Assembly: GCA_023150875.1 (NCBI GenBank)
Contig: JAKLKC010000043.1
Span: 1-58,990, forward strand
Reading direction: 5' to 3'
Origin: Myxococcota bacterium
GTDB lineage: Bacteria; Myxococcota_A; UBA796; UBA9615; JAKLKC01
Length of the DNA: 58,990 bases
The stretch's first letter is position 1; each line of letters opens with the position of its first letter. This document shows positions 34,173-42,458 of the stretch, piece after piece. The notes under the pieces were generated by a model, which did no database searches, was not told where the DNA came from, and saw only the letters and a list, made by a program, of their open reading frames with translations. Position numbers and translations under genes: made by a program.

Positions 34173-35936
34173 GTGCGCCCCCGGGGCACGCTCCGCCGGG
34201 CGGTCCTCGCCGCCCTCGCCACGGTCATGTTCCTGGCGGGGCTGGAGGGCGCCATGCGCCTGGCGGGGTGGGTCGTGCTGGCCGGGTGGCACGGCGCGCC
34301 GGGGCCGGGGCCGGGGCCGGGGCCGGGGGAAGGCACCGTCGCTTGCGTGGGGGACTCCTTCACCTTCGGCCTGGGGGCTCCGGACGCTTCTTCTTCCTAC
34401 CCCTCCCGCCTCCAGGGGATCCTCGACGCCCGGCGCCCCGGGCTGGGGGCCCGGATCGAGAACCACGGCGTGCCCGGCGCCACCTCCTACGACGCCGAAG
34501 CGTCGCTCCGGGAGCTGCTCCGGCGGCCCGACCCTCCCCGGACCGTCCTCTGGCTCGCGGGCCTCAACGACGGGGGGGACCTCGCCGCCCTGGGCCCCGT
34601 CATGGACCTCGGGGCGGGGGCGCCGGACTGGGTGCGCTCCCTCGGGGCCTCCCTGGACCGCCTGCGGACCTACCGGCTGGTGCGCTGGTCCCTGGGCGCC
34701 TCGGGGATCCTCCAGGGGGCCCGACGCCCGGTGGACCCTGCCCCCGTCGCCGCGGGCTGGTCGGCCCTGGGCTGGCAGGACGACCCCCGGGCCCTCGCCG
34801 CCTTCCGCGCCGCCGAGGCCGCCCACGGCGCCACCTTCTGGACCGACCTGGGCCTGGGACTCGCCCTGGCGCGCCGGGGGGCCTACGCCGACGCCCTCCC
34901 GCGCCTGGACCGAGCCCGGGCCGCCTCCCCGGGGCCGTCGTGGCGCTCCGAGGCGGACTTCCACCGGGCCCAGTGCCTTCGCCGCCTGGGGCGGAGGGGC
35001 GAGGCCCTCGCCGCCCTGGACGCCGCCTCCCCGGAGGACGGCCGCGGGGAGGCCGTCGACCTGCTCCGCGCTTGGATCCGCGTGGACGGCGCCGGCCCCG
35101 AGCCGTCCTCCCTCCCTACTCCCGCCGAGGGATCCTCCGGGATCCCCACGGACCTCCACGGCGCCTACGCCCTGGACACCCGGGCCTGGCTCACCCTGTC
35201 CGCCGGCCGCGCCGCCGAGGCGGAAGCCGCCTTCCGCGCCGTGGACGCCGCCCCCTTCTTCCTGCGGGGAGGGCTGGGCCGCGCCCTCTCGCTGGCTTCC
35301 CTCGGGCGCTGCGACGACGCCCGCGCCGCGGTGGAGGCCCGCAAGCTGGCGGACGCCCGCGCCGCCCCCTGGTTCGAGGCCGTCCTCGCCGTCTGCGACG
35401 CCGCCCGGGGGGACCGGGACTCCGCCGCCGCCGGCCTCGCCCGGGCCCGGTCCCTGGCCCCCCGCCCCGCGGACCTGGACCCCCTCGCCCGTGCCCTAGC
35501 CGAGCCCGGACCCCTGCCCGCCCGGGACGGCGTCCTGGACGTCCTCGCCCTGGGCTTCCCTCCGCTTCCCCCCTACGACCTGGACCTCGTCCACCACGAC
35601 GTCGGCCCCACGGGGGCGTGGAGGCGGGCCACCACCTTGCGCTACGCCTCCCTTGCCGCCGCGGCCCGTGGGGAGGGAGTCCGCCTGGTGGCCATGACCT
35701 ACCCCGCCCCGGACCCGGCCGTCCGCCGCTTCGTCAACGACGGGATCCGCGCCGCTGCCCGCTCCGCCGGCCTCCCCCTGGTGGACCACGAGGGGTGGAG
35801 CCTCGCCGCTCCCCCCGCCGAGCGGGACTCCCTCTTCGTCCCCGACGGCGTGCCCCACCCCAGCGCCGAGGGCTACCGCCGCATGGCCGAGCGGATCTGG
35901 GAGGCGGAGGCGTCGCTCCACTGGCGTTCCCGCTGA
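34173..35936 (+). CDS. membrane-anchored SGNH hydrolase with internal repeat insertion
   Basis: 587 residues. One N-terminal membrane helix ('AVLAALATVMFLAGLEGAM'), a (GP)4 linker, then an SGNH/GDSL-type esterase. Block I is 'CVGDSFTFGLGA' (Ser), block III is 'WLAGLNDGG' (Asn), and block V Asp/His are in 'DGVPHPSAEGYRRMAE'. Between the SGNH blocks (about 200-430) lies a TPR-like helical insertion ('FHRAQCLRRLGRRGEALAAL'). Such anchored esterases act on O-acyl groups of envelope glycans. The linker is encoded by a (GGGGCC)4 hexanucleotide repeat at 34301-34324. The GTG start is close behind the upstream hydrolase. Confidence 0.82.
   Translation: MRPRGTLRRAVLAALATVMFLAGLEGAMRLAGWVVLAGWHGAPGPGPGPGPGEGTVACVGDSFTFGLGAPDASSSYPSRLQGILDARRPGLGARIENHGVPGATSYDAEASLRELLRRPDPPRTVLWLAGLNDGGDLAALGPVMDLGAGAPDWVRSLGASLDRLRTYRLVRWSLGASGILQGARRPVDPAPVAAGWSALGWQDDPRALAAFRAAEAAHGATFWTDLGLGLALARRGAYADALPRLDRARAASPGPSWRSEADFHRAQCLRRLGRRGEALAALDAASPEDGRGEAVDLLRAWIRVDGAGPEPSSLPTPAEGSSGIPTDLHGAYALDTRAWLTLSAGRAAEAEAAFRAVDAAPFFLRGGLGRALSLASLGRCDDARAAVEARKLADARAAPWFEAVLAVCDAARGDRDSAAAGLARARSLAPRPADLDPLARALAEPGPLPARDGVLDVLALGFPPLPPYDLDLVHHDVGPTGAWRRATTLRYASLAAAARGEGVRLVAMTYPAPDPAVRRFVNDGIRAAARSAGLPLVDHEGWSLAAPPAERDSLFVPDGVPHPSAEGYRRMAERIWEAEASLHWRSR
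34301..34324 (+). repeat. (GGGGCC)4 coding hexanucleotide repeat
   Basis: Four perfect GGGGCC units followed by another GGGGG run, encoding the Gly-Pro linker of the SGNH hydrolase. Five closely spaced G-runs could form a G-quadruplex on the coding strand, and copy number changes of six bases would keep the frame. Confidence 0.8.
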
Positions 35937-36050
35937 TCCCCGCTGATCCCTGTCCCCCTGCGCCAGGCCCCGCGGATCCCCCCCAGGCCGACGCCCGCTC
36001 CGAAAGTTTCTTCTCGGAACGGGACCTGGATATCCCGATCCGAGGGGGGA

Positions 36051-36079
36051 TTGATGACTCCGTTCACGTCGCGTAATCT
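36051..36079 (+). promoter_or_regulatory. sigma70-like promoter
   Basis: TTGATG at 36051-36056, a 17-bp spacer, TAATCT at 36074-36079. It lies 50 bp upstream of the ATG at 36129, whose AAGGAG ribosome site is at the right distance. The surrounding ~190-bp gap contains nothing else I can identify apart from a short direct repeat of GCTGATCCC at its left end. Confidence 0.45.
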
Positions 36080-36128
36080 CGTGGGCCGGCACCGCGTGCG
36101 GCGGTAGCGAGCAGAAGGAGCGCGGGTC

Positions 36129-37916
36129 ATGGGCGAGCACGCGATGTCGAAGGGGCATCTGGTCACCTCGAAGGGGAGTGCGTGGGTCTTCGTCGCCGAC
36201 GGCGCCGGGGAGGACGAGGCGCTGGAGTGGGCCTACATGGCGGTGGAAGGGGACTTCAACGACACGCTGCGCGATGCACCCGCCGCGGATCCCCCGGATC
36301 ACCACCGCGCCTGGCGGGCAGCGGGGAGGGGCTCCAAGAGCCGCGAGATCAAGTTCGAGCACGCGACGCCCCACTGGGTCCGCGTGCGCCGCGCCGCGCC
36401 GTCAGTCGCCGGGGAGGGCATCGCCGAACACGCTGAGGTCGAGGCGGTGGGGAGAACCATCATCGTGTTCCCGGGGATGGTGCGTAGCGACTATCCGACC
36501 AACCCCAAGGTCCTCGCCCCGCACTCGGAAGGGTGCATACCGGTCATGTTCCGCGTGTACGGCTGGGGGAGCGCCGTGTGGATTGCCGAACCGTCCCCCT
36601 ACGACTCCAGCGCTGTGTACTGCACCGTCGACGCTGGCGAGGCGGGAAAGGCTTACATGGAGGCCCCCTCCGCCTACAATTCGTCCGATGGCACGAACCC
36701 GGACCAGATCCGCCCGACTGCCAACGGCAGCGGCACGTGCTACTCGATGTACCTGTGCCCCGATCAGATGACGCGCCTCGGGAACGTGGGCGACCTGCTG
36801 AGCGTCGAGCAGATCTCGACCGTGATGACTCGCCTGCGGGCTCGCCCGGCGGACTCGCGAGTGCCGCAAGACGTCAATGCCGAGCTGTACTTCGATTACG
36901 TGGGCTTCGACCTCTACGTGAACCCCCGATGCGCACTGATACACCGGGGACAGGCGAGGAAGGACATGGCGATGTGCCTCCCCGACGGGGGAGCCTACGA
37001 CGGTGAGGCATCCATCGTCCAGCAACCCGCGGGGACGGTACTGCCGACCGACGAGACGCCGACCTCGCTGACCGACGCATCTGACGTGTTTCGCATCGTG
37101 AACAACTACGACCAGGAGCGCACTTTCGTCGAGCTGGCCGTCGAGCTGAACGACAACGCCGGAGGGCAGTGGTCCTGGACCTATCTGGAGGTGACGATCG
37201 ACAAGGTGTCCCGCGAACGGGGCTTCGCCACCTACTACGAGCTGGAGGGCAGGAACCCGGACGCGGCCTTCCTGAGGACCCGCCACGGAGTGATGTCACC
37301 CAGGGAGGAGTTGAAGGTCGCCATGCGCAGGCGGTGTCTCGTGGCCGACACCGACACCGACGTGAGCGTCGACGTCTTCGGTCGGACGCTGTCGGGAATC
37401 TCCACGGCGCACGTCTCCCTGGCGGGGTACAACCCCAACGCGCCCGACGGCCCGCCCGGGTGGATGGTCCCCGTAGGCGCCGGTGCGGGCGCCGCGGGCA
37501 GCGTCGTCGCAATCATTCCGGGAGCGTCCCTCGCCGGCCCCGTGGGCTGGGTCGCCGCCGGGCTCATCCTGTCGGGGCTGGTCATCGTGCTGATCGCCGA
37601 GGGCTACGACAGCACCCTTCCCGACCATCACGCCACCGGTACCATCCTCTCGAGCTCGGCGGTCTTCCGCCCCGACGGCAAGGCGATCAGCGACATGCAC
37701 ATCGGGCCACCGATGAAATTCGAGAAGGACATGGACAAGGAGCGGATCGAGGGACCGACCTACGTGAAGTCGTGGGACACCAACGTGGGCGACGTCATCC
37801 GCGTGAGCCAGGTGTACAAGCTCTACGCCCTGCTCGCGGAGGAGGAAGACGACCGGGCCTTCATCGAGGTGAACCGGTACGGCTACGACAAGGCGCTCAA
37901 GGTCGAGGTGCGATAG
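36129..37916 (+). CDS. unknown protein with C-terminal Gly-rich hydrophobic segment
   Basis: 595 residues with no signal peptide. The first ~430 residues are soluble, with repeated beta-like stretches ('VFRVYGWGSAVWIAEP', 'ELYFDYVGFDLYVNP', 'WSWTYLEVTIDKV'). At about 450-495 a long Gly/Ala-rich hydrophobic segment ('VGAGAGAAGSVVAIIPGASL', then 'GWVAAGLILSGLVIVLIAEG') could form one or two membrane helices. The tail is charged. Codon usage is less GC-extreme than in its neighbours. No family recognised; the layout would be compatible with a membrane-inserting or surface protein, but that is speculation. Confidence 0.7.
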   Translation: MGEHAMSKGHLVTSKGSAWVFVADGAGEDEALEWAYMAVEGDFNDTLRDAPAADPPDHHRAWRAAGRGSKSREIKFEHATPHWVRVRRAAPSVAGEGIAEHAEVEAVGRTIIVFPGMVRSDYPTNPKVLAPHSEGCIPVMFRVYGWGSAVWIAEPSPYDSSAVYCTVDAGEAGKAYMEAPSAYNSSDGTNPDQIRPTANGSGTCYSMYLCPDQMTRLGNVGDLLSVEQISTVMTRLRARPADSRVPQDVNAELYFDYVGFDLYVNPRCALIHRGQARKDMAMCLPDGGAYDGEASIVQQPAGTVLPTDETPTSLTDASDVFRIVNNYDQERTFVELAVELNDNAGGQWSWTYLEVTIDKVSRERGFATYYELEGRNPDAAFLRTRHGVMSPREELKVAMRRRCLVADTDTDVSVDVFGRTLSGISTAHVSLAGYNPNAPDGPPGWMVPVGAGAGAAGSVVAIIPGASLAGPVGWVAAGLILSGLVIVLIAEGYDSTLPDHHATGTILSSSAVFRPDGKAISDMHIGPPMKFEKDMDKERIEGPTYVKSWDTNVGDVIRVSQVYKLYALLAEEEDDRAFIEVNRYGYDKALKVEVR

Positions 37917-38134
37917 GCCTGCTCGCCCGGGCTGCGCGTCCCGCGGCGCGGGTGCTCGGGGGGAAGCGGGGGGCGCACGAAGGGGCCGGCATGGATCCCT
38001 CTCGTCGCCGGACACCGCCGTGCCGGAAGGACTGCCCTCGGCGCGCGGAAGTCCGGCGATAGGAGGGTGCTCCGGAACGTGACGGTGCACTGCCGCCAAC
38101 CCACGCTTCCCCGGAGATGGGCCCCACCCCACCG

Positions 38135-38164
38135 TTGACACCCTCCAGAACGCTCGCCTATCCT
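38135..38164 (+). promoter_or_regulatory. sigma70-like promoter giving a near-leaderless transcript
   Basis: Perfect TTGACA at 38135-38140, an 18-bp spacer, TATCCT at 38159-38164. The expected start near 38171 falls only ~2 nt before the ATG at 38173, and no Shine-Dalgarno is present. The rest of the 256-bp gap upstream shows nothing I can identify. Confidence 0.55.
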
Positions 38165-38172
38165 CGGCACCC

Positions 38173-39009
38173 ATGAGGATCGAAGCGGGAGGTCTGGTGG
38201 GCGGGAACGGACAGGGACTGTTGTCGCTGGTGGCGGCGGTTGCCCTCGCCACCGGGGCATGTCTCGCTCCTCCCGTAGGAGTGGGCGCCGACGACGAGAC
38301 GGACGCGGACGACGACAGCGCGGCCCTTCCCGACGACGACACGTGCCTTGCCGTGGACGACTCGGGCGAGGCGGTACACGAGGACGGTGACGTCTACTTC
38401 TCGCTCTGGTTGGTTCTCTGGCCCGAGTGGTCGGGGGACGAGATCCGGCGCTACGCGGGCTATCTCACCCTGTACTTCGCGTCGTGGGAGGCCGATGAGG
38501 GTGCCTTCGGGGACTCCTGGGGGGGCCAGGACTTCGGGTTCTCCGCGGACGCCACGCCCCTGGACGGAGCGGCGTGTCCCGGTTGCATGGTCGAGTTGGG
38601 GGACATCCAGTTCGAGATATCGTATGAGTGGTACAAGACGCCGCTGGAAGACGTGTTTGCAGAGGCGAAGTTCGAGCGGGAGGAGATCGAGGGGTTGGGA
38701 CTCCGGCTCCAGGTCTCCGACGTGCTCATGACCTGCGACCCGATCCTGGCGGACTGGGCCGACGAGTACGAGGACGACGGGTGGGACGTCCCCTTCGAGG
38801 TCTACTCGCCCCTCGACTGCGAGGGCAGACCGTCCCTGTCGCCCCGACCCTTCGGAATCACCCTCGCCCTGCCGGGGACATGGTCCAGCAACTTCAGCCT
38901 GGTGGAGCGCGCGCCGGACCACTCGCCCGAGATCCCCACGGGCGACTACGCCGTCCCCGACGCGACCTACCAGGTCGCCCCCTTTTGCGCCTACCCACGG
39001 GATGGGTGA
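38173..39009 (+). CDS. lipoprotein with Asp-rich linker, unknown function
   Basis: 278 residues. Signal sequence with lipobox 'ATGAC' (Cys near residue 30), followed by an Asp/Glu linker. The mature domain (~85-278) is beta-rich with many Trp/Tyr and acidic residues, 'VYFSLWLVLWPEW' and several Cys that could form disulfides. The same acidic linker style is seen in the GH5-like and VWA lipoproteins of this window. No family recognised. Probably outer-membrane or surface displayed. Confidence 0.7.
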   Translation: MRIEAGGLVGGNGQGLLSLVAAVALATGACLAPPVGVGADDETDADDDSAALPDDDTCLAVDDSGEAVHEDGDVYFSLWLVLWPEWSGDEIRRYAGYLTLYFASWEADEGAFGDSWGGQDFGFSADATPLDGAACPGCMVELGDIQFEISYEWYKTPLEDVFAEAKFEREEIEGLGLRLQVSDVLMTCDPILADWADEYEDDGWDVPFEVYSPLDCEGRPSLSPRPFGITLALPGTWSSNFSLVERAPDHSPEIPTGDYAVPDATYQVAPFCAYPRDG

Positions 39010-39063
39010 GCCCCAGGTCCCCGCCTCGCCCGTGGGGCCATCCACGGCGTGAACAGGCTCCCA

Positions 39064-39086
39064 CACCAGCCTCTCATCCGCTGGTG
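39064..39086. terminator. hairpin between convergent genes
   Basis: Perfect 7-bp stem CACCAGC / GCTGGTG with a 9-nt loop, placed between the stops of the plus-strand lipoprotein (39009) and the minus-strand beta-barrel gene (39108). No T-tract follows, so Rho-independent function is uncertain. Confidence 0.4.
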
Positions 39087-39107
39087 AGACCCCGGGTGCC
39101 CGCTCGA

Positions 39108-40454
39108 CTAGAAGTAGAACCTCACCTGCCCGAAGAACGCGTGGGGGTACGTCCCGAACTCGCTGGCGGGCCTAGGGTACAGCAGCCCCTCCTCGGGCCT
39201 CTTCCCCAGCGCGATCATCGCCCCGGCGGTGAAGTCCGCCTCGTCGGAGATGGAGTAGCCCACCGTGGGGGTCAGCAGGACCGAGCCGTCGGAGAGGGAG
39301 AACATCCCGGCGAGCTTCAGGTCGACCACCGGGATGGGGCTCCACTGCACCAGGGCCCCCAGGAGGTGGCGGGAGAGGTTCTGGACCTCCCCGGCCATCA
39401 AGCGAAGCCCCGCGGCGACGGGATCGGGGTCTCCTGCGCCGTTGTAGGCGTACTCCAGGGCCACGTACACCTCCTCGCCGAAGCGGCGGTCCAGCCCGGC
39501 GACGACGTCCAGGTGGTCCGGCACCAGGGTGACGTCGTACACGTCGCCGTCGGGGCCGATCACCGTCACCGGCTCCGCCCCCTCGGCCTCCTCGTCGGCG
39601 AAGAGGTAGGCGATCTCCCCCCTCACCCCCACCGTCAGCACCTCCCCCGCGAAGCCGCCCCCCACCTGCGCCCCGCCGTAGACCTTCCCCCCCTGCACCG
39701 CCAGGTCGAAGGGCCCGGCGGTGGCGTAGATCCGCCCCAGCAGCGCCGATCCGTACCACGTCGCGTCCCAGGCCCCCTCGCCGGCCCGGACCTCCTGGGC
39801 CAGCACGTCCAACTCCAGGGTCCGCCCCAGCGCGTACACCACGTCCAACCCCGCGGTGGGAGCGAAGGCCAGCGAGGCGCGGGCGGCGTCCACGCCGGGC
39901 TTGTACTCCCGGTCGAAGGCCCGGGGGTCGAAGGGCAGGAAGACGTCCAGGGGGTTCCAGAAGTACGCCTTCGAGAAGTTCACCGCCTGGCGCCCGACGA
40001 CAATATCCAACCGGGGCAAGGAGATCCGGACGTTCAGCCGGTCCGCGGAGAGGGTCGCCGAGACGTCGTCCTCCGCCGCCTGCTCCCAGCTCAGGTCCAG
40101 GGCCCGCAGCCGGGACGGCGCGGCCCCGGGCGGCGCCGAGAAGCCCATCCCCCCCAGCGCCCCGGCTCCCCCGCCTCCGAAGGAGAGGTCCTGCACCCCG
40201 TGGACCTCGTAGCGGAACGCCGGGCCGAAGCGCCCCGTGAGCGTGAGGCGGAGCTGGCTCTGGGAGAGGCCGTCCACCTCGTTCCCCTCCCCGAACAGGG
40301 GGGACTCGTAGTACCGCAGCGCCCCGAAGGTGGTCCGCACGCTGCCCCCCAGGTCCACCGCCACCTTTTCGGACTCGTAGGAGGCGACGGCCCCGGCGAG
40401 CCCCGGCCAGCCCAGCCCGGCGATCCCCAACGCCACGGCCGCGGCGCGCCGCAC
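39108..40454 (-). CDS. outer-membrane beta-barrel protein, DUF1302-like
   Basis: 448 residues. Signal peptide 'MRRAAAVALGIAGLGWPG' ending AGA, then amphipathic strands throughout and a C-terminal Phe (QVRFYF), the BAM recognition signal. A segment 'VVGRQAVNFSKAYFWNPLDV' and 'FDREYKPGVDAARA' resembles outer-membrane proteins that accompany LolA-like/RND exporters. The GTG start lies 3 nt after the stop of the ABC ATPase gene, so it is the last gene of the five-gene operon. It could be the outer-membrane end of the transport route. Confidence 0.8.
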   Translation of the reverse strand: MRRAAAVALGIAGLGWPGLAGAVASYESEKVAVDLGGSVRTTFGALRYYESPLFGEGNEVDGLSQSQLRLTLTGRFGPAFRYEVHGVQDLSFGGGGAGALGGMGFSAPPGAAPSRLRALDLSWEQAAEDDVSATLSADRLNVRISLPRLDIVVGRQAVNFSKAYFWNPLDVFLPFDPRAFDREYKPGVDAARASLAFAPTAGLDVVYALGRTLELDVLAQEVRAGEGAWDATWYGSALLGRIYATAGPFDLAVQGGKVYGGAQVGGGFAGEVLTVGVRGEIAYLFADEEAEGAEPVTVIGPDGDVYDVTLVPDHLDVVAGLDRRFGEEVYVALEYAYNGAGDPDPVAAGLRLMAGEVQNLSRHLLGALVQWSPIPVVDLKLAGMFSLSDGSVLLTPTVGYSISDEADFTAGAMIALGKRPEEGLLYPRPASEFGTYPHAFFGQVRFYF

Positions 40455-40457
40455 CCC

Positions 40458-41204
40458 TCAGCTCCTCGCCCGGGCCGCCGGCGCGCGGACCTCGTCGGCC
40501 TCCACCACCCCGTCCCGGAGCCGCACCACCCGCCGCGCCCGGGACATCACCTCGGGATCGTGGGTCGAGAACAGGAAGGTCACCCCCTTGTCCTCGTTCA
40601 GCCCCACCATCAGGTCCAGCAAGGCCCCGGCGGTGCGGGTGTCCAGGTTCGCGGTGGGCTCGTCCGCCAGCACCAGGGCGGGCTCGGCGGCGATGGCCCG
40701 GGCGATGGCCACCCGCTGCTGCTGCCCCCCCGACAGCTCCCGGGGGAAGCGCCGCTCCAACCCCGCCAGGCCCACCACCTCCAGCACCGCCATCACCCGC
40801 TCCCGCCGCTCCGCCGCCGGCCGCCCCTGGAGCATCAGCACGTACTCCGCGTTCTCGAACGCCGTCAGCACCGGGATCAGGTTGTAGGTCTGGAACACGA
40901 AGCCGATCCGGTCCCTCCGGAGCCGGCTCGTCCCCGCGGGGCTCAGGGTCCCGGTGTCCACCCCGTCCACCACCACCCTCCCCACCGTGGGCCGGTCCAG
41001 CACCGCCACCAGGTTGAGCAAGGTGCTCTTGCCCGAGCCCGAGGGCCCCGCCAGGGCGGCCAGCTCGCCGGAGCGGACCGCCAGGTCCACCCCCCGCAGG
41101 GCGTGGACCGAGAGGTCCCCGGCGCCGTAGCTCCGGCCCACCCCTTCGAGCTTCACGATCTCCGCCCGGGGCACGGGCGTCGGGTTCTTCGGCGTCGCGT
41201 TCAC
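40458..41204 (-). CDS. ABC transporter ATP-binding protein (LolD/MacB type)
   Basis: 248 residues. Walker A 'GPSGSGKST', Q-loop 'VFQTYNLIPVLTAFEN', ABC signature 'LSGGQQQRVAIARA', Walker B 'ALVLADEPTANLD' and H-loop 'FLFSTHD'. The 'NLIPVLTAFEN' and 'DEPTANLD' wording is typical of the LolD/MacB/FtsE (MEX) class that drives periplasmic lipoprotein or envelope work rather than substrate passage. The GTG start overlaps the stop of the permease (GTGA). Confidence 0.93.
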   Translation of the reverse strand: MNATPKNPTPVPRAEIVKLEGVGRSYGAGDLSVHALRGVDLAVRSGELAALAGPSGSGKSTLLNLVAVLDRPTVGRVVVDGVDTGTLSPAGTSRLRRDRIGFVFQTYNLIPVLTAFENAEYVLMLQGRPAAERRERVMAVLEVVGLAGLERRFPRELSGGQQQRVAIARAIAAEPALVLADEPTANLDTRTAGALLDLMVGLNEDKGVTFLFSTHDPEVMSRARRVVRLRDGVVEADEVRAPAARARS

Positions 41205-42451
41205 CGGGTCCTCAGCAGGTCGGCGACCGGCACCGCGGTCGACCGCCAGGTCGGGTACAGGCCGATCCCCACCGTCAGCCCGAACACCAGCAGCGTGTGG
41301 GCCCCCACCTGCTCCGGGGTCAGCCAGCAGCGGAGCACGGGCGAGATCATGAAGCCCCCCACGGTGACGCCCGAGGCGCCCTCCTCCCGGGACAGGAACA
41401 GCGACAGGTCGATCCCGTGGGCCTGCACCCAACCCGACACCGCCGCCCCCAGCGCCGCCCCCGCCATCGTCCCCAGCGCGGCCAGCAGCAACGTCTCCGC
41501 CAGCACCTGGGCCCGGAGCATCCGTGGCGGCGTGCCCAGGGCGAGGCACACCGCGAATTCCCTCCCCCTCTCCAGGACGCTCATCAGGATGGTGTTGAGG
41601 ATCGTGGAGCCCACAAGGAAGATCACGAAGACCCGCAGCAGCCGGTTCGCCCGGGTGTCCAGCTCGATCCAGGCGGCGACCTTGGGGATCGCCTCCCTCC
41701 ACGTCCGCACCGCGGCGACTCCGGGATCGACCCGCCCCGACAGCGCCGCCGCCACCCCGGGGAGGTCGTCGGGATCCCCGAGGATCACCCCCACCTGGGA
41801 GGCCGCGCCCTCGGGCAGCCCCCAGGCCCTCCGGGCGAGCCCGATGGGCACCTGCACCAGGAAGACGTCGCTCTCCTCGGACCCGGTCTGGAACACCCCC
41901 ACCACCTTCAGCAGCTCGCTGGTCATCTCGCCCCGGGCGTCGGTGGTGGTGAGTACCGCCTTCTTGCCCGGCTCCAGCTTCAGGCGGCGGGCGAGGGCGG
42001 TCCCCACCACCGCCCCCCGGACGTCCCCCTCCTCCAGGTAGCGCCCCAGGACCACCCGCTCGGGGAAGGGCGAGGCCCCGATCTCCGCCTCCGGCTCGAC
42101 CCCCATCACGCCCACCCCCACCGAGCCCGCCGCCGTCGCCACCACCGCCTGTCCCACCACCAGGGGCCGGACGGTCTCCACCCCGGGCAGCCCGCGGGCC
42201 GCGGCGACGACCTCGGTGGCCGCCAGCGCGTGGGCCGGCGAGGGATCGTGCCGGAACTCGGGGTGCTCCACCACCAGGTGCCCCGCCTGCATCCGGACCG
42301 CCCCCTCGCTGGCCTGCCGGTAAACGCCCGCCCCCAGGCTGGCCATGAAGATCGTCAGCGCCAGCCCCAGGGCGATGGACGTCAGGGTGATCAGCGTGCG
42401 GCGCCGGTTGCGCCACAGGCTCCGCCAGGCGAGCTTGAGGACCGCGTTCAT
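41201..42451 (-). CDS. FtsX/LolE-family ABC permease 1
   Basis: 416 residues. One N-terminal helix after 'WRSLWRNRRRTLITLTSIALG', a large periplasmic MacB-PCD-like domain (~45-270), then three C-terminal helices ('VFVIFLVGSTILNTILMSVLE', 'LLLAALGTMAGAALGAAVSG', 'LLVFGLTVGIGLYP'). This is the LolC/LolE/MacB topology. It is paired with a second permease 7 bp upstream, so the transporter is probably a heterodimer, as in LolCDE. Confidence 0.9.
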   Translation of the reverse strand: MNAVLKLAWRSLWRNRRRTLITLTSIALGLALTIFMASLGAGVYRQASEGAVRMQAGHLVVEHPEFRHDPSPAHALAATEVVAAARGLPGVETVRPLVVGQAVVATAAGSVGVGVMGVEPEAEIGASPFPERVVLGRYLEEGDVRGAVVGTALARRLKLEPGKKAVLTTTDARGEMTSELLKVVGVFQTGSEESDVFLVQVPIGLARRAWGLPEGAASQVGVILGDPDDLPGVAAALSGRVDPGVAAVRTWREAIPKVAAWIELDTRANRLLRVFVIFLVGSTILNTILMSVLERGREFAVCLALGTPPRMLRAQVLAETLLLAALGTMAGAALGAAVSGWVQAHGIDLSLFLSREEGASGVTVGGFMISPVLRCWLTPEQVGAHTLLVFGLTVGIGLYPTWRSTAVPVADLLRTR

Positions 42452-42458
42452 GGGACGG

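Noticed and set aside
35933-35952. Direct repeat of GCTGATCCC after the SGNH gene
   Set aside because: Only two short adjacent copies; too little to call a repeat element or attachment site.
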